64,000 bases of DNA from Rhizobiales bacterium 32-66-11. GTDB lineage: Bacteria; Pseudomonadota; Alphaproteobacteria; Rhizobiales; Xanthobacteraceae. Below the pieces are notes generated by a model. That model had not been told where the DNA came from. It ran no database searches and worked only from the letters and a program-made list of their open reading frames with translations. The first letter of the stretch is position 1. Each line of letters opens with the position of its first letter. A program made the position numbers and the translations under genes. Location of the stretch: the NCBI GenBank assembly GCA_002304505.1, contig NCEH01000015.1, positions 1 through 64,000 on the forward strand. Direction: 5' to 3'. Of this stretch, positions 41,075 through 49,770 are shown in pieces.

Positions 41075-43342
41075 ATGAGATCGCAAACCAACAACACCCC
41101 GCAAACCAACACTCCATCCCGACCGCGCACCTCACGTCATCACGTCCTGCGCCGGACGACGGCCCTGGTTCGTCCCGCGCTGGCGGCCCTCTGCCTCACC
41201 CCGTTCGCGGTCGGCGCGGCGATGGCGCAGGTGGTTCAGGATCTGCCGACCATCGTGGTCCGGCCCTCGACCCCCGCCGCCGTCGCCGGCGGACAAGGCT
41301 TTGGCCCCTATACGCCCGTCGACACCGCCTTCATTTCCGCCCCTGAAGCCCAGAATGCGACGCTGTGGACCAGCGATTCCGGTTCGCTCATCTCCCGCAT
41401 TCCGGGCGGCGCGACCTGGGGCGCGGGCGGGGTGTCGAGCCTGCCGGCGGTGAACGGCATGGGGGCCGACCGGGTGCAGGTCGCCATCAACAACATGATC
41501 TTCAGCCCGGCCTGCCCGAACGAGATGAACCCGCCGCTCTCCTATGTGAACCCGGCGATGATCTCTTCGGTGAAGGTCTATACGGGCACCGCACCGGTGA
41601 GCGTCGGCGGCGACTATACGGGCGCGAAGGCGGACGTTACCGTCGCCCCGCCGAAATTCACCCCCGGCCAGGCGCTCAAGGTGTCCGGCAGCCTGTCCGG
41701 CTTCTACCGCAGCAACGGCAATTCCTACGGCACCGACTTCAACGGCACCGTTTCAAACCAAGATACCAGCGTGACCTATACCGGCGGCTGGGCGCGCGCG
41801 AGCGATTACACGTCCGGCAACGGCACGGTCATCAAGTCAACCATGTATGAGACCCAGAACCATTCCTTGACCATCGCCAAACAGGTCAATCAGAGTCTGT
41901 TCACCTTCCAGATCGGTGGGCAGTTCATCCCGTACCAAGGCTATGTCAACCAATATATGGACATGGTCGACAACAAGAGCATCTATGCCAACGGCAATTA
42001 CGAGGGCCTGTTCGACTGGGGCAAGCTCGAAGCCTCGATCTTCGCCAACCGCGTCCGCCACACCATGGGCTTCATCCAGCCGGACAAGACCGGCGACATG
42101 CCCATGGATACCCGCAGCACCGACCTCGGCTACAAGGTGAAAGGCACCATCGGCGCGTCAGCCATCGACATCGTGCGCGTCGGCAACGAGCTTTATTACA
42201 ACAATCTCGACGATTGGTGGCCGCCGGTCGCGAACTCCATGATGATGGGTCCCGACACGTTCGAGAACATCAACAACGGCCAGCGCCTGCGCTTCGGCTA
42301 TTTCGGCGAATGGGAACGCCATCTCGACGCGCAATGGACCACCATCATCGGCCTGCGCAACGATATCGTCTGGATGAACACCGGCGACGTGCAGGGCTAT
42401 AATGAGATGATGTACGGCGCGAACGCCGCCGCCTTCAATGCCCAGAGCCACGCGCGCACCGACTTCAACATCGATGGCTCGGCGATCCTGCGCTATGAGG
42501 CCAACGCCTTCAGCCTTTATGAGCTCGGCCTGTCCCGCAAGACGCGCTCGCCGAACCTGTACGAGCGCTATGCCTGGTCCACGAACGGCATGGCCATGCA
42601 GATGATCGGCTGGTTCGGCGACGGCAACGGCTATGTGGGCAATCTCGACCTGGTGCCGGAAAAGGCCCACACCGTGAGCTTCACGGCCGATTGGCACGAT
42701 CCGGCGCAGAAGGTTTGGCAGGTGCGGGTTTCGCCCTATTACAGCTATGTGCAGGACTATATCGACGTGCAGCGCTGCGCTCTGCCCGGATGCCTGGCCA
42801 ATTTGCCGAACAACCTCACCGCCGACAACACGTTCGTCTATCTGCAGTTCGCCAATTACGACGCCTGGCTCTATGGCGTGAACATCGATGGCAAGCTGGC
42901 GCTGTGGGACGATCGCACCTACGGCCAGGGCGCCTTTCGCGGCGGCCTGAACTTCGTGCGCGGACAGCGCACCGACGGGGTCAATCTCTACCACATCATG
43001 CCGGTCAACGCGACGCTGGCGCTCGACCACACCCTCGGCAATTGGAGCTCGAGCGTCGAGGTCCAGCTGGTGGCGTCGAAGACGCAGGTCAGCCAGGTGC
43101 ACAACGAGCTGGAGACCTCGGCCTATGCCCTGCTGAACTTCCACACCAGCTATACGGCGGGCCAGCTCAAGGTCGATTTCGGCATCGATAACATCCTCGA
43201 TACCCAATACGACCTGCCGCTCGGCGGCGCGAACCTGGTCAATTACCAGGTCTCCAGCATGATGGGCACCTCGACCGCCTGGGGCTATCCGGTGGCCGGC
43301 TATGGCCGCTCCATCAACACGCGGGTGACCGTGTCTTTCTGA
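41075..43342 (+). CDS. OprC-like TonB-dependent copper receptor
   Basis: A 755-residue outer-membrane receptor. A long signal region (to about residue 51, GAAMAQ) precedes a plug domain with a TonB-box-like VVQDLPTIVVRP, then the 22-strand barrel ending INTRVTVSF. The plug carries SLPAVNGMGADRVQVAINNMIFSPACPNEMNPPLSY, where Cys147 and Met151 match the CxxxM copper site described in Pseudomonas OprC (NosA). PVSVGGDYTG follows, as in that subfamily. It should bind and import copper under limitation. Flanked by two DUF2946-like genes and followed by PCu(A)C and SCO genes. ATG 41075. Confidence 0.9.
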   Translation: MRSQTNNTPQTNTPSRPRTSRHHVLRRTTALVRPALAALCLTPFAVGAAMAQVVQDLPTIVVRPSTPAAVAGGQGFGPYTPVDTAFISAPEAQNATLWTSDSGSLISRIPGGATWGAGGVSSLPAVNGMGADRVQVAINNMIFSPACPNEMNPPLSYVNPAMISSVKVYTGTAPVSVGGDYTGAKADVTVAPPKFTPGQALKVSGSLSGFYRSNGNSYGTDFNGTVSNQDTSVTYTGGWARASDYTSGNGTVIKSTMYETQNHSLTIAKQVNQSLFTFQIGGQFIPYQGYVNQYMDMVDNKSIYANGNYEGLFDWGKLEASIFANRVRHTMGFIQPDKTGDMPMDTRSTDLGYKVKGTIGASAIDIVRVGNELYYNNLDDWWPPVANSMMMGPDTFENINNGQRLRFGYFGEWERHLDAQWTTIIGLRNDIVWMNTGDVQGYNEMMYGANAAAFNAQSHARTDFNIDGSAILRYEANAFSLYELGLSRKTRSPNLYERYAWSTNGMAMQMIGWFGDGNGYVGNLDLVPEKAHTVSFTADWHDPAQKVWQVRVSPYYSYVQDYIDVQRCALPGCLANLPNNLTADNTFVYLQFANYDAWLYGVNIDGKLALWDDRTYGQGAFRGGLNFVRGQRTDGVNLYHIMPVNATLALDHTLGNWSSSVEVQLVASKTQVSQVHNELETSAYALLNFHTSYTAGQLKVDFGIDNILDTQYDLPLGGANLVNYQVSSMMGTSTAWGYPVAGYGRSINTRVTVSF

Positions 43343-43444
43343 GCCTTCGCCAAAGAAGCGGCGGCGCGGCGGAAACGCCCCGCTGCCGCTTGTGCCCTGC
43401 GAGGACGTGCCGCACGACTTTGGTCTACGGTTGTCGGCGTCCCA

Positions 43445-43885
43445 ATGTCATACTGTCATCCGACGATCCTTCGAGACATCTTGATCTTGGCCAAGCCGCG
43501 CACATCCTGGAGAGCCTGGGCCGCCATCGCGGCGGCCTATATGCTTGTCCTTCAGATGCTGGCCGTGGGGCTTGCCGCGGGCGCCCAGGCGGCGCAAGTG
43601 GCAGCCCAGGGTCCGGATGCGTTCGCCATCCTCTGTTCCGGTGCCCCGGCCGAGGACGGGTCCCAGACCGGGGACGGGCCCCCCTCCCATCATGAGGGGA
43701 TGGACTGCTGCGTCATGGGCTGTCCCATGTTCGGGCCGGCCGCCGCACCGCCGCCGGCGGCGGCGGGGTTTGTCGCGCCGATCCGCCACGCGGCATCGCT
43801 CCTCATGCGCGGGGCGGATTTTTCCGCCGCGCCGGGCCAGCGCCGGTCCCCCAGCCGCGCCAGGGCTCCACCCGCGATCGCCTGA
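43445..43885 (+). CDS. DUF2946-like protein
   Basis: A 146-residue protein with one N-terminal hydrophobic segment (WAAIAAAYMLVLQMLAVGLAAG) and a periplasmic part holding HHEGMDCCVMGCPMFGP, a His/Cys/Met cluster suited to Cu(I). The C-terminus is an Arg/Pro-rich tail. It is the second of three such genes in this island. ATG 43445 has no strong ribosome site, so the exact start is uncertain. It lies between the copper receptor and the PCu(A)C chaperone gene. Confidence 0.75.
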   Translation: MSYCHPTILRDILILAKPRTSWRAWAAIAAAYMLVLQMLAVGLAAGAQAAQVAAQGPDAFAILCSGAPAEDGSQTGDGPPSHHEGMDCCVMGCPMFGPAAAPPPAAAGFVAPIRHAASLLMRGADFSAAPGQRRSPSRARAPPAIA

Positions 43886-43966
43886 CGCCTGCGTTCGCGC
43901 AGGGAAAGTCCGCCGATCGTGACATCCGGTCCTCCCCTGGAGGAGGCCGTATCGTGGAGCCAAGCC

Positions 43967-44536
43967 ATGTTGAATTCTTTCCGCATTCCCGGCGCGTTCG
44001 CGCGCCTCTGCCGCCGCATGTATCTCGAAGAGGCGCTCGCGGCCGCCGCCTTCGCCATGTTCCTGCTGACCCTCTCGGCGCAGGCCCTGATGGCGCACGA
44101 GTTCAAGGCCGGCGCGATCGAGATCGAGCACCCCTGGACCCGCGCGACGCCCAACGGCGCCAGCGTCGGGGCCGGCTATCTGGTGCTGAAGAACGAGGGC
44201 ACGACGCCGGATCGCCTCGTCGCGGCCACTGCCGAGGGCGCGCAGAAGGTGGAAATCCACGAAATGTCCATGAAGGACGGGGTGATGATCATGCGCCCGG
44301 TGGCGGGCGGCATTGCGGTTCCCGCGCAGGGATCCGTGGCGCTGAAGCCGGGTTCCTACCACCTCATGCTCATGGGGCTGAAGCAGCCCCTGAAGCAAGG
44401 CGCCATGGTCAACGGCACGCTGACGTTCGAAAAGGCCGGGACCGTGCCGGTTCAGTTCAAGGTGGAGTCCATCGCCGCCCAGGGCGGCAGCGACGGTGGC
44501 GGGCACGACCATATGACGATGCCGTCCGGCAAGTGA
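43967..44536 (+). CDS. PCu(A)C periplasmic copper chaperone
   Basis: A 189-residue exported chaperone that binds Cu(I) and passes it to the CuA centre of cytochrome oxidase or to SCO. The family site is present: VEIHEMSMKDGVMIMRP and HLMLMGL, matching H(M)-x10-M-x21-H-x-M. The C-terminus adds GGGHDHMTMPSGK, a second His/Met copper site seen in PcuC-type proteins. The N-terminal hydrophobic stretch ends near ALMAHEF. GTGGAG precedes ATG 43967. The SCO gene starts ten bases after its stop, the usual pairing. Confidence 0.93.
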   Translation: MLNSFRIPGAFARLCRRMYLEEALAAAAFAMFLLTLSAQALMAHEFKAGAIEIEHPWTRATPNGASVGAGYLVLKNEGTTPDRLVAATAEGAQKVEIHEMSMKDGVMIMRPVAGGIAVPAQGSVALKPGSYHLMLMGLKQPLKQGAMVNGTLTFEKAGTVPVQFKVESIAAQGGSDGGGHDHMTMPSGK

Positions 44537-44546
44537 GCCGACGGCC

Positions 44547-45182
44547 GTGAAAAGCTCCAAGCTCTCCAGCGGCACGCTGGTGGCCCTCGGCGTGGCCGCG
44601 TTCGCGCTGGTGGCCGCGGCCGTGGTGGCGGCAGCCCCCTTCATCCGGCCGGGCGATGCCGGCGTTGCCAGCGTTGCGTCCGCAGCGACGGTCGGCGGGC
44701 CGTTCCGCCTCGTCTCCTCGCGCGGCGGGGCGCTCTCCGATGTCGATCTCAAAGGCAAGCCGTTCGCCATTTTCTTCGGCTTCACCCATTGCCCCGAGGT
44801 CTGCCCCACCAGCCTGTGGGACATGTCCGAGGCGCTGAAGCGCCTCGGACCGAAGGGCGAGGACCTGAAGGTGCTGTTCGTCACCGTGGATCCGGAGCGC
44901 GACACGCCGGAGATCCTTGCCCGCTATCTCCAGTCGTTCGACCCGCGGATCATCGGCTTGTCGGGCGCACGCAAGGACATTGATGCGGTGGCCCGGGCCT
45001 ACCGGGTGTATTGGCGCAAGATCCCGACCAGCGACGGCGACTATACGATGGATCACACCTCCCTGATCTATCTGATGGACGCCGAGGGCGGGTATTCCGG
45101 CTTCATCGCCTATAAGGACGACGCCGAGACGCGGGACCGCAAGCTGAACGCGCTGCTCGACGCCAAGGGACCCACCGGATGA
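44547..45182 (+). CDS. SCO1/SenC family copper chaperone
   Basis: A 211-residue membrane-anchored thioredoxin-fold protein that loads or reduces the CuA site of cytochrome oxidase. N-terminal helix LVALGVAAFALVAAAVVAAAPF, copper ligands Cys82 and Cys86 in FTHCPEVCP, His170 in YTMDHTS. GTG 44547 is the start. It is translationally coupled to the next small gene (ATGA) and follows the PCu(A)C gene, so it belongs to the copper delivery operon. Confidence 0.93.
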   Translation: MKSSKLSSGTLVALGVAAFALVAAAVVAAAPFIRPGDAGVASVASAATVGGPFRLVSSRGGALSDVDLKGKPFAIFFGFTHCPEVCPTSLWDMSEALKRLGPKGEDLKVLFVTVDPERDTPEILARYLQSFDPRIIGLSGARKDIDAVARAYRVYWRKIPTSDGDYTMDHTSLIYLMDAEGGYSGFIAYKDDAETRDRKLNALLDAKGPTG

Positions 45183-45412
45183 GGCCCGCCGCAGCGCTGG
45201 CCGTGGATCTCGGCTGCACCTTCGCATCCGGCGCCGCTGCCGGGTGCCTGCTGATGGCCGGTGTGGTGACGCTCGATCTTCACGCGATCCGGCCCTTCCT
45301 GGATATCCTCGGCGACGGAATCGACCTGCGCGATACCGCCGCCGTGGCCTTCATCTTCGGTCAGCTGGCCGTCCTGGCGCGCTATGTCCTGCCGGGACTC
45401 CTGATTCTGTAA
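45179..45412 (+). CDS. Small membrane protein in the copper operon
   Basis: A 77-residue hydrophobic protein with two probable membrane helices (LAVDLGCTFASGAAAGCLLMAGVVTL and TAAVAFIFGQLAVLARYVLPGLLIL). Its ATG overlaps the SCO stop as ATGA, which argues that it is real and co-translated. I do not recognise a family. Two Cys in the first helix might be relevant to metal handling, but this is speculation. Confidence 0.65.
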   Translation: MRPAAALAVDLGCTFASGAAAGCLLMAGVVTLDLHAIRPFLDILGDGIDLRDTAAVAFIFGQLAVLARYVLPGLLIL

Positions 45413-45486
45413 CGCATGCCGGGGCGAGGGGCGGCGCGGCGCGTGCCGCCGCCCCTCGCCGGAAACCGGCAGAGGAGCCGCAGCCC

Positions 45487-45672
45487 ATGGGCATCATCAA
45501 GCTGAGACCCGTGCCGTCTCCCGAAACGCAGGTGCGCACCATCGCGATGGCGGACGGATGCTTGGAAAGTGCCGATCTGTTTCGCGCGGCGCGCACGGTA
45601 CGCATCGTTCACGGCGATCAGGTCTATACCCTGACTTTGACATCCAAGAACAAGCTGATCCTGACCAAATAA
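45487..45672 (+). CDS. hemP: Hemin uptake protein HemP
   Basis: A 61-residue HemP-family protein. The C-terminal consensus is present: LESADLFRAARTVRIVHGDQVYTLTLTSKNKLILTK, with the SxxLF start, the H-G-x-x-Y turn and the closing KLILTK. HemP is usually next to heme or iron uptake genes and in some bacteria activates heme receptor expression. AGAGGAG lies upstream of ATG 45487. Here it stands at the end of the copper operon without an obvious heme receptor in the window. Confidence 0.85.
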   Translation: MGIIKLRPVPSPETQVRTIAMADGCLESADLFRAARTVRIVHGDQVYTLTLTSKNKLILTK

Positions 45673-45944
45673 CCGCCGCGCTGAGGGCGCTCCTGCGCCC
45701 CGCTCCCACCCGCGCGGCGCGTCCTGCGGCGCGTCGTGACAGAACAGCGCCGATGACGATCTGTCCTTACGTAAATCCTAGGGCGCAATCATCGCAGGAC
45801 GCTCCTTCCGGCAACCGCCTCGGGCGGCACATGCCAGCCGGCGCCCTGCTTTTCCCTCGGCGCGACAAAGAATCGTCATATCCAGGTGCGCGGCCGCGCC
45901 TCGACCTTGACATGAAGCGGAGGTTGGCCGCTCCTGAACGCGCG
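45673..45944. other. Spacer between hemP and the riboswitch
   Basis: A GC hairpin without T tract (GGGCGC-TCCT-GCGCCC, 45685-45700) follows hemP. The remainder probably contains the promoter for the riboswitch transcript; a TTACGTAAAT patch at about 45770 is the only AT-rich part. No gene seen. Confidence 0.4.
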
Positions 45945-46142
45945 AATGGTTCTTCCGGCACGACGCACATGCCGGAGGTGAAATGGGAACGGGGGAGGGG
46001 CCGATGACGCCCTGAGCCCCGACCGCCCCCGCGACTGTGAGCGGCGAGCGGCCTTCCACGATGTCACTGAAGCAATCCCCTCAAGGTGCGCTTCGGGAAG
46101 ACGGGAGGCATGCGGCGACCCGCGAGTCAGGAGACCGGCCAG
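45945..46142 (+). promoter_or_regulatory. Cobalamin riboswitch
   Basis: The conserved blocks of the AdoCbl riboswitch appear in order: AATGGGAAC near 45980, CCCCCGCGACTGTGAGCGG (46026-46044), TCACTG (46064-46069), CGGGAAGACGGG (46094-46105) and GACCCGCGAGTCAGGAGACC (46117-46136). It ends 50 bases before the CbiM-like permease start, so B12 should repress cobalt uptake. Outer borders are approximate. Confidence 0.9.
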
Positions 46143-46191
46143 GCGCACGGATCTAACGCAGGCCGTCGGGTGAGACGGCGGAGGAGCAGTC

Positions 46192-46869
46192 ATGCATATC
46201 GAACCTGGACTCGTGGATAGCGGGAAAATCTGGCTCAGCTACGTCACGGCGGCCGGTGCCGGCGGCTATGCCGTGAAGCTGGCGTATGAGGCCGTCCGCG
46301 AGCGCGGCATCCTCTCCCTGGTGTCGCGCAGCGTGATCGCGAGCGTCCTCGTGTTCTCGTTCTTCGAGGTGCTGCCGCATTATCCCGTCGGGGTCTCGGA
46401 GGTTCACCTGATCCTCGGCTCGACCCTGTTCCTGATCTTCGGCATGGCGCCGGCCGCCATCGGCCTTGCCGCCGGCCTGCTGGTGCAGGGCATCTTCTTC
46501 GCGCCGTTCGACCTGCCGCAATTCGGCATGAACGTCACGACGCTGCTGGTGCCGCTGTTCGCCTTGCAGGTCGTGGCCCAGAAAATCATCGCGCCCAACA
46601 CGCCGTATGTGGAATTGCGCTACCGCCAGGCGCTCGCGCTCTCCACGACCTACCAGGCGGGCATCGTCGGCTGGGTGGCCTTCTGGGCGCTTTATGGCCA
46701 GGGCTTTGCGACCGACAATATCGCCGCGATTTCCACCTTCGGCGGCGCCTATATGCTGGTCATCATCATCGAGCCCTTGGCCGACCTCGCGGTGCTCGCC
46801 GCCGCCAAGGCGCTGAGCCGCCTGCATGGCTCCCCGCTGCTGGAGCGCCGCCTGTACGAAGCCGTCTGA
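46192..46869 (+). CDS. CbiM-like energy-coupling factor transporter permease
   Basis: A 225-residue membrane protein with six or so helices, related to CbiM/CbtA-type cobalt permeases. It begins MHIEPGLVDSGK, keeping the N-terminal Met-His that binds Co(II) in CbiM, followed by IWLSYVTAAGAGGYAVK. The last two helices are STFGGAYMLVIIIEPLADLAV. No CbiN, CbiQ or CbiO gene follows, so it may be a solo permease or use components encoded elsewhere. GGAGGAG precedes the ATG, and a cobalamin riboswitch controls it. The metal is inferred from the riboswitch and the N-terminus. Confidence 0.85.
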   Translation: MHIEPGLVDSGKIWLSYVTAAGAGGYAVKLAYEAVRERGILSLVSRSVIASVLVFSFFEVLPHYPVGVSEVHLILGSTLFLIFGMAPAAIGLAAGLLVQGIFFAPFDLPQFGMNVTTLLVPLFALQVVAQKIIAPNTPYVELRYRQALALSTTYQAGIVGWVAFWALYGQGFATDNIAAISTFGGAYMLVIIIEPLADLAVLAAAKALSRLHGSPLLERRLYEAV

Positions 46870-46885
46870 GGCGCGCCTCGCACTA

Positions 46886-46910
46886 TCCGTGGGCGGCCTT
46901 CGCCCACGGA
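46886..46910 (+). terminator. Hairpin after the cobalt permease gene
   Basis: TCCGTGGGCG (46886-46895), GCCTT loop, CGCCCACGGA (46901-46910): a perfect ten-base-pair stem 17 bases after the stop. It lacks a T tract. Confidence 0.65.
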
Positions 46911-46985
46911 CAAGTTGCCGCATCGCCACTTCCCGGGAGAACGCGCGGGCCGCGTGCCCTATAACCGGGACATGATGTCGCCCCC

Positions 46986-47384
46986 ATGTGCCTCATGAGC
47001 CGCTCCGCGCCGGCCTGGAAGCTGCCCTTCGCGCTTCTCGCCGCCTATCTGCTCGTCTTGCAGATGGTGTTGGCGGGGTTCGCGCTGGGCGCGCTGGCGG
47101 CGCCTGATTCGGCCGATCATCAAGGCATTTTCTGCTCCGCCTCGGGCGCGACTGAGGCGGCCCCTGACGCGGCCCCCGATCCGTCGCAGACGCGGCATTT
47201 CGACTGCTGCGCCCGCAGCTGCCCCATGCTGGGCGGCCTGCTCATCACGCCGCCGCCCGCCGCCGAGGTGTCGGCGATCGGCTTCGTGGTCGCGCCCGGA
47301 CCGGCCCCGACCCCCGATCCCAGCGCAAGGTCGAGCTACCCCCGCAATCAACGAACCGCCAGAGGGCCGCCCGGCGCGGCCTAA
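46986..47384 (+). CDS. DUF2946-like protein before the siderophore-type receptor
   Basis: A 132-residue protein with an N-terminal hydrophobic segment (LPFALLAAYLLVLQMVLAGFALGAL) and a Cys cluster HFDCCARSCPMLGG. It resembles the 43445-43885 protein (FDCCARSCPM against MDCCVMGCPM). This third DUF2946-like gene again stands just before a TonB receptor gene. ATG 46986 lies after a GC-rich stretch without a strong ribosome site. Metal binding is inferred. Confidence 0.75.
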   Translation: MCLMSRSAPAWKLPFALLAAYLLVLQMVLAGFALGALAAPDSADHQGIFCSASGATEAAPDAAPDPSQTRHFDCCARSCPMLGGLLITPPPAAEVSAIGFVVAPGPAPTPDPSARSSYPRNQRTARGPPGAA

Positions 47385-47513
47385 TCGTCCGCGCGCGGAT
47401 CCTATGCGCGCCGCGTCCCCCAGGCCTTCTTGCCAAGGCGTCGCGGGGCCGCGTCGTGCGATCCGTGGTGCGCTGATCGCCCTCTGCGCAACCCAATTCA
47501 TTGAAGTGCAACC

Positions 47514-49715
47514 ATGAATCAGCCCCCCGCACGTGGCGGCGGAAAGCGGCTTTGCGCCGTGCTCCTGCTCGCGACCTCGCCCGCCCTTGCCCAGACCGCC
47601 GTTGCCCAGACCGCCGTCGAGCTTCCCGAAATCACGGTGCAGGACGGCGGAGCCGGCTCCCTGCTCCTGCCGCAGATCCAGAAGCTTAAGATCCCGAACG
47701 AGACCGGCAGCCTGGTTGGGCTGACCCCGTTCGAGACCCCTGCCGCGATCGACATCGTGACCCAGCAGGAGATGCAGGAGCGCGGCCTCAACACCCTCAC
47801 CGAGGTCTACAACACGGTACCGGGCGTGATGGCCGGCAATCTGCCGGGAGAGCCGGGCGTGACCTCCATGCGCGGCTTCTCGCGCGGCGCCGTGGGCTAT
47901 TCGGTGGACGGGATGCAGGTGCCCGATCCGCTGCTGGTCTCGCGCAATTACGACAGCTTCAGCTTCGATCGGGTGGAGATCCTCAAGGGCCCCGCCTCGG
48001 TGGTTTCCGGCAATGGCGCGCTCGCCGGCTCCATCAATCTCGTGACCAAGCAGCCGTCCTTCGAGCGCAATTTCGGCCAGGCCATCGGCAGCATCGGCAG
48101 TTTCGACACCTACCGGGTCGGCGCCGATTACAACGTGGTGGTCAATCCGAACCTGGCGCTGCGCGCGAGCGGGATCTATTCGCAGTCGAACGGCTATGTC
48201 GACGATACGGACTCGACCCAGGGCGCCTTCACCCTCGGCGCCACGGTGAAGCTTACGGACCGCCTCACCAACACCACGTCGGTGGATTATTTCCACGACG
48301 ATTACGAGACCCCCTATCAAGGGGCGCCGCTGATCGCGCGGTCGGCCGCGCTTTCGCCCTCCAATATCGTCTCGGCTCCGGGCGGGCTCGTCATCGACGA
48401 GGCGCTGCGCGACAAGAATTACAATGTCTATAATGGCGAGATGAGTTCCACCGCCTGGTGGGTGCGCAACCGCACCGATTATGAATTGAACGACGACTGG
48501 ACCATCCGCAACGATTTCAATTATTATACTGCGAGCCGGGTGTGGGCGAACTCCGAGGATTTCACCTATAATAGCGCGACCGGCCTGCTGAACCGCAGCA
48601 CCACCTATATCTCGCACGACCAGAACGTGTGGTCCGACCGCGTCGCCGCCCTGTATGACGGCCAGCTCTGGGGCATGCGGCACCGCTTCGCGGCGGGGGC
48701 CGAATATATCGACACCACCTTCTATTCCCAGCGCCGCTTTGGAAACACCACGCCGGTCAGCCCCTATTTTCCGGCGCGCGGCTTCTTCCCGGCGGATACG
48801 GCGGCGAACTTCCCCACCCGCCAGGATTATGACAGCCAGGTCGGCACCGCGGCCGTCTTCACCGAGGATGCGGTGAACATCACCGACAAATGGCTGGTGG
48901 TGGGCGGCATCCGCTATGAGAACATCCAGCTGGATCGCCAGATCTTCAATCTGAACACAAACGGGCTCTCCAGCTTCGACAATACCTACGACAGCGTGTC
49001 CTGGCGTGTCGGCACGGTCTACAATATCCTGCCCGAGACGGCGCTCTATGCGCAGTATAATCAGGCCACGGTGCCGATCTCCAGCCTGTTGCTGAGCAAT
49101 CTCGCCAATTCCCAGTTCGAATTGTCCTATGGAAATTCGGTCGAGGCCGGCATCAAATCCGCCATGTGGGACAATCGTGTGGTCACGACGGCGTCGATCT
49201 ATGAGATCGAGCAGTACAACATCCTGACCCGCGATCCGCTCAACCCCGCCCTGACCGTACAAGGCGGCTCGCAGCGCTCGCGCGGTGCGGAGGCGGAAAT
49301 CGCGGTGGCGCTCACCGACCGGTGGAAGGTGATGGCCAATGTCTCCTACATCAATGCGGAATTCACGCAACTCTACAGCGCCTCGGCCAATCTGGCCGGC
49401 AACCGGCCGCCGAACGTGCCGGAGCTGACCTATATGTTCCTCACCAGCTACCGGTTCGAGCAGATTCCGCTGACGGTCAGCGGCTCCCTGCAATATGTCA
49501 GCTCCTTCTATACCGACACGGCCAACACCATCGAGGTGCAGGGCCGCACCGTATTCGATGCCTGGCTCGATTATGAGGTCGGCAAGGGTGTTGTGCGCCT
49601 GCGCGGCAAGAATTTGACCAATGAATTCTATGCCGACTGGTCCGGCTATAGTTCAACCCAGGTCTATATCGCGCCGCCGCGCAGCTTCGAGCTGTCCTAT
49701 GCGGTGAAATTCTGA
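47514..49715 (+). CDS. TonB-dependent siderophore-type receptor
   Basis: A 733-residue outer-membrane receptor: signal peptide to about residue 27, TonB-box-like VELPEITVQDG, plug domain with SLVGLTPFETPAAIDIVTQQEMQERG, VPGVMAGNLPGEPGVTSMRGFSRGAVGYSVDGMQVPDP and VEILKGPASVVSGNGALAGSINLVTKQP, then a barrel ending RSFELSYAVKF. The plug pattern is that of ferric siderophore receptors. Its neighbours (DUF2946-like gene before, PepSY protein after) also occur with iron and copper chelate systems, so the ligand is open. A tandem AQTAV repeat sits at the end of the signal region. ATG 47514 has a weak ribosome site. Confidence 0.92.
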   Translation: MNQPPARGGGKRLCAVLLLATSPALAQTAVAQTAVELPEITVQDGGAGSLLLPQIQKLKIPNETGSLVGLTPFETPAAIDIVTQQEMQERGLNTLTEVYNTVPGVMAGNLPGEPGVTSMRGFSRGAVGYSVDGMQVPDPLLVSRNYDSFSFDRVEILKGPASVVSGNGALAGSINLVTKQPSFERNFGQAIGSIGSFDTYRVGADYNVVVNPNLALRASGIYSQSNGYVDDTDSTQGAFTLGATVKLTDRLTNTTSVDYFHDDYETPYQGAPLIARSAALSPSNIVSAPGGLVIDEALRDKNYNVYNGEMSSTAWWVRNRTDYELNDDWTIRNDFNYYTASRVWANSEDFTYNSATGLLNRSTTYISHDQNVWSDRVAALYDGQLWGMRHRFAAGAEYIDTTFYSQRRFGNTTPVSPYFPARGFFPADTAANFPTRQDYDSQVGTAAVFTEDAVNITDKWLVVGGIRYENIQLDRQIFNLNTNGLSSFDNTYDSVSWRVGTVYNILPETALYAQYNQATVPISSLLLSNLANSQFELSYGNSVEAGIKSAMWDNRVVTTASIYEIEQYNILTRDPLNPALTVQGGSQRSRGAEAEIAVALTDRWKVMANVSYINAEFTQLYSASANLAGNRPPNVPELTYMFLTSYRFEQIPLTVSGSLQYVSSFYTDTANTIEVQGRTVFDAWLDYEVGKGVVRLRGKNLTNEFYADWSGYSSTQVYIAPPRSFELSYAVKF

Positions 49716-49770
49716 ACCCCGGCCGCCCGGCGTCCACGTGGCGCCGGGCGGCGGGTGTGGGAGATGTTCC

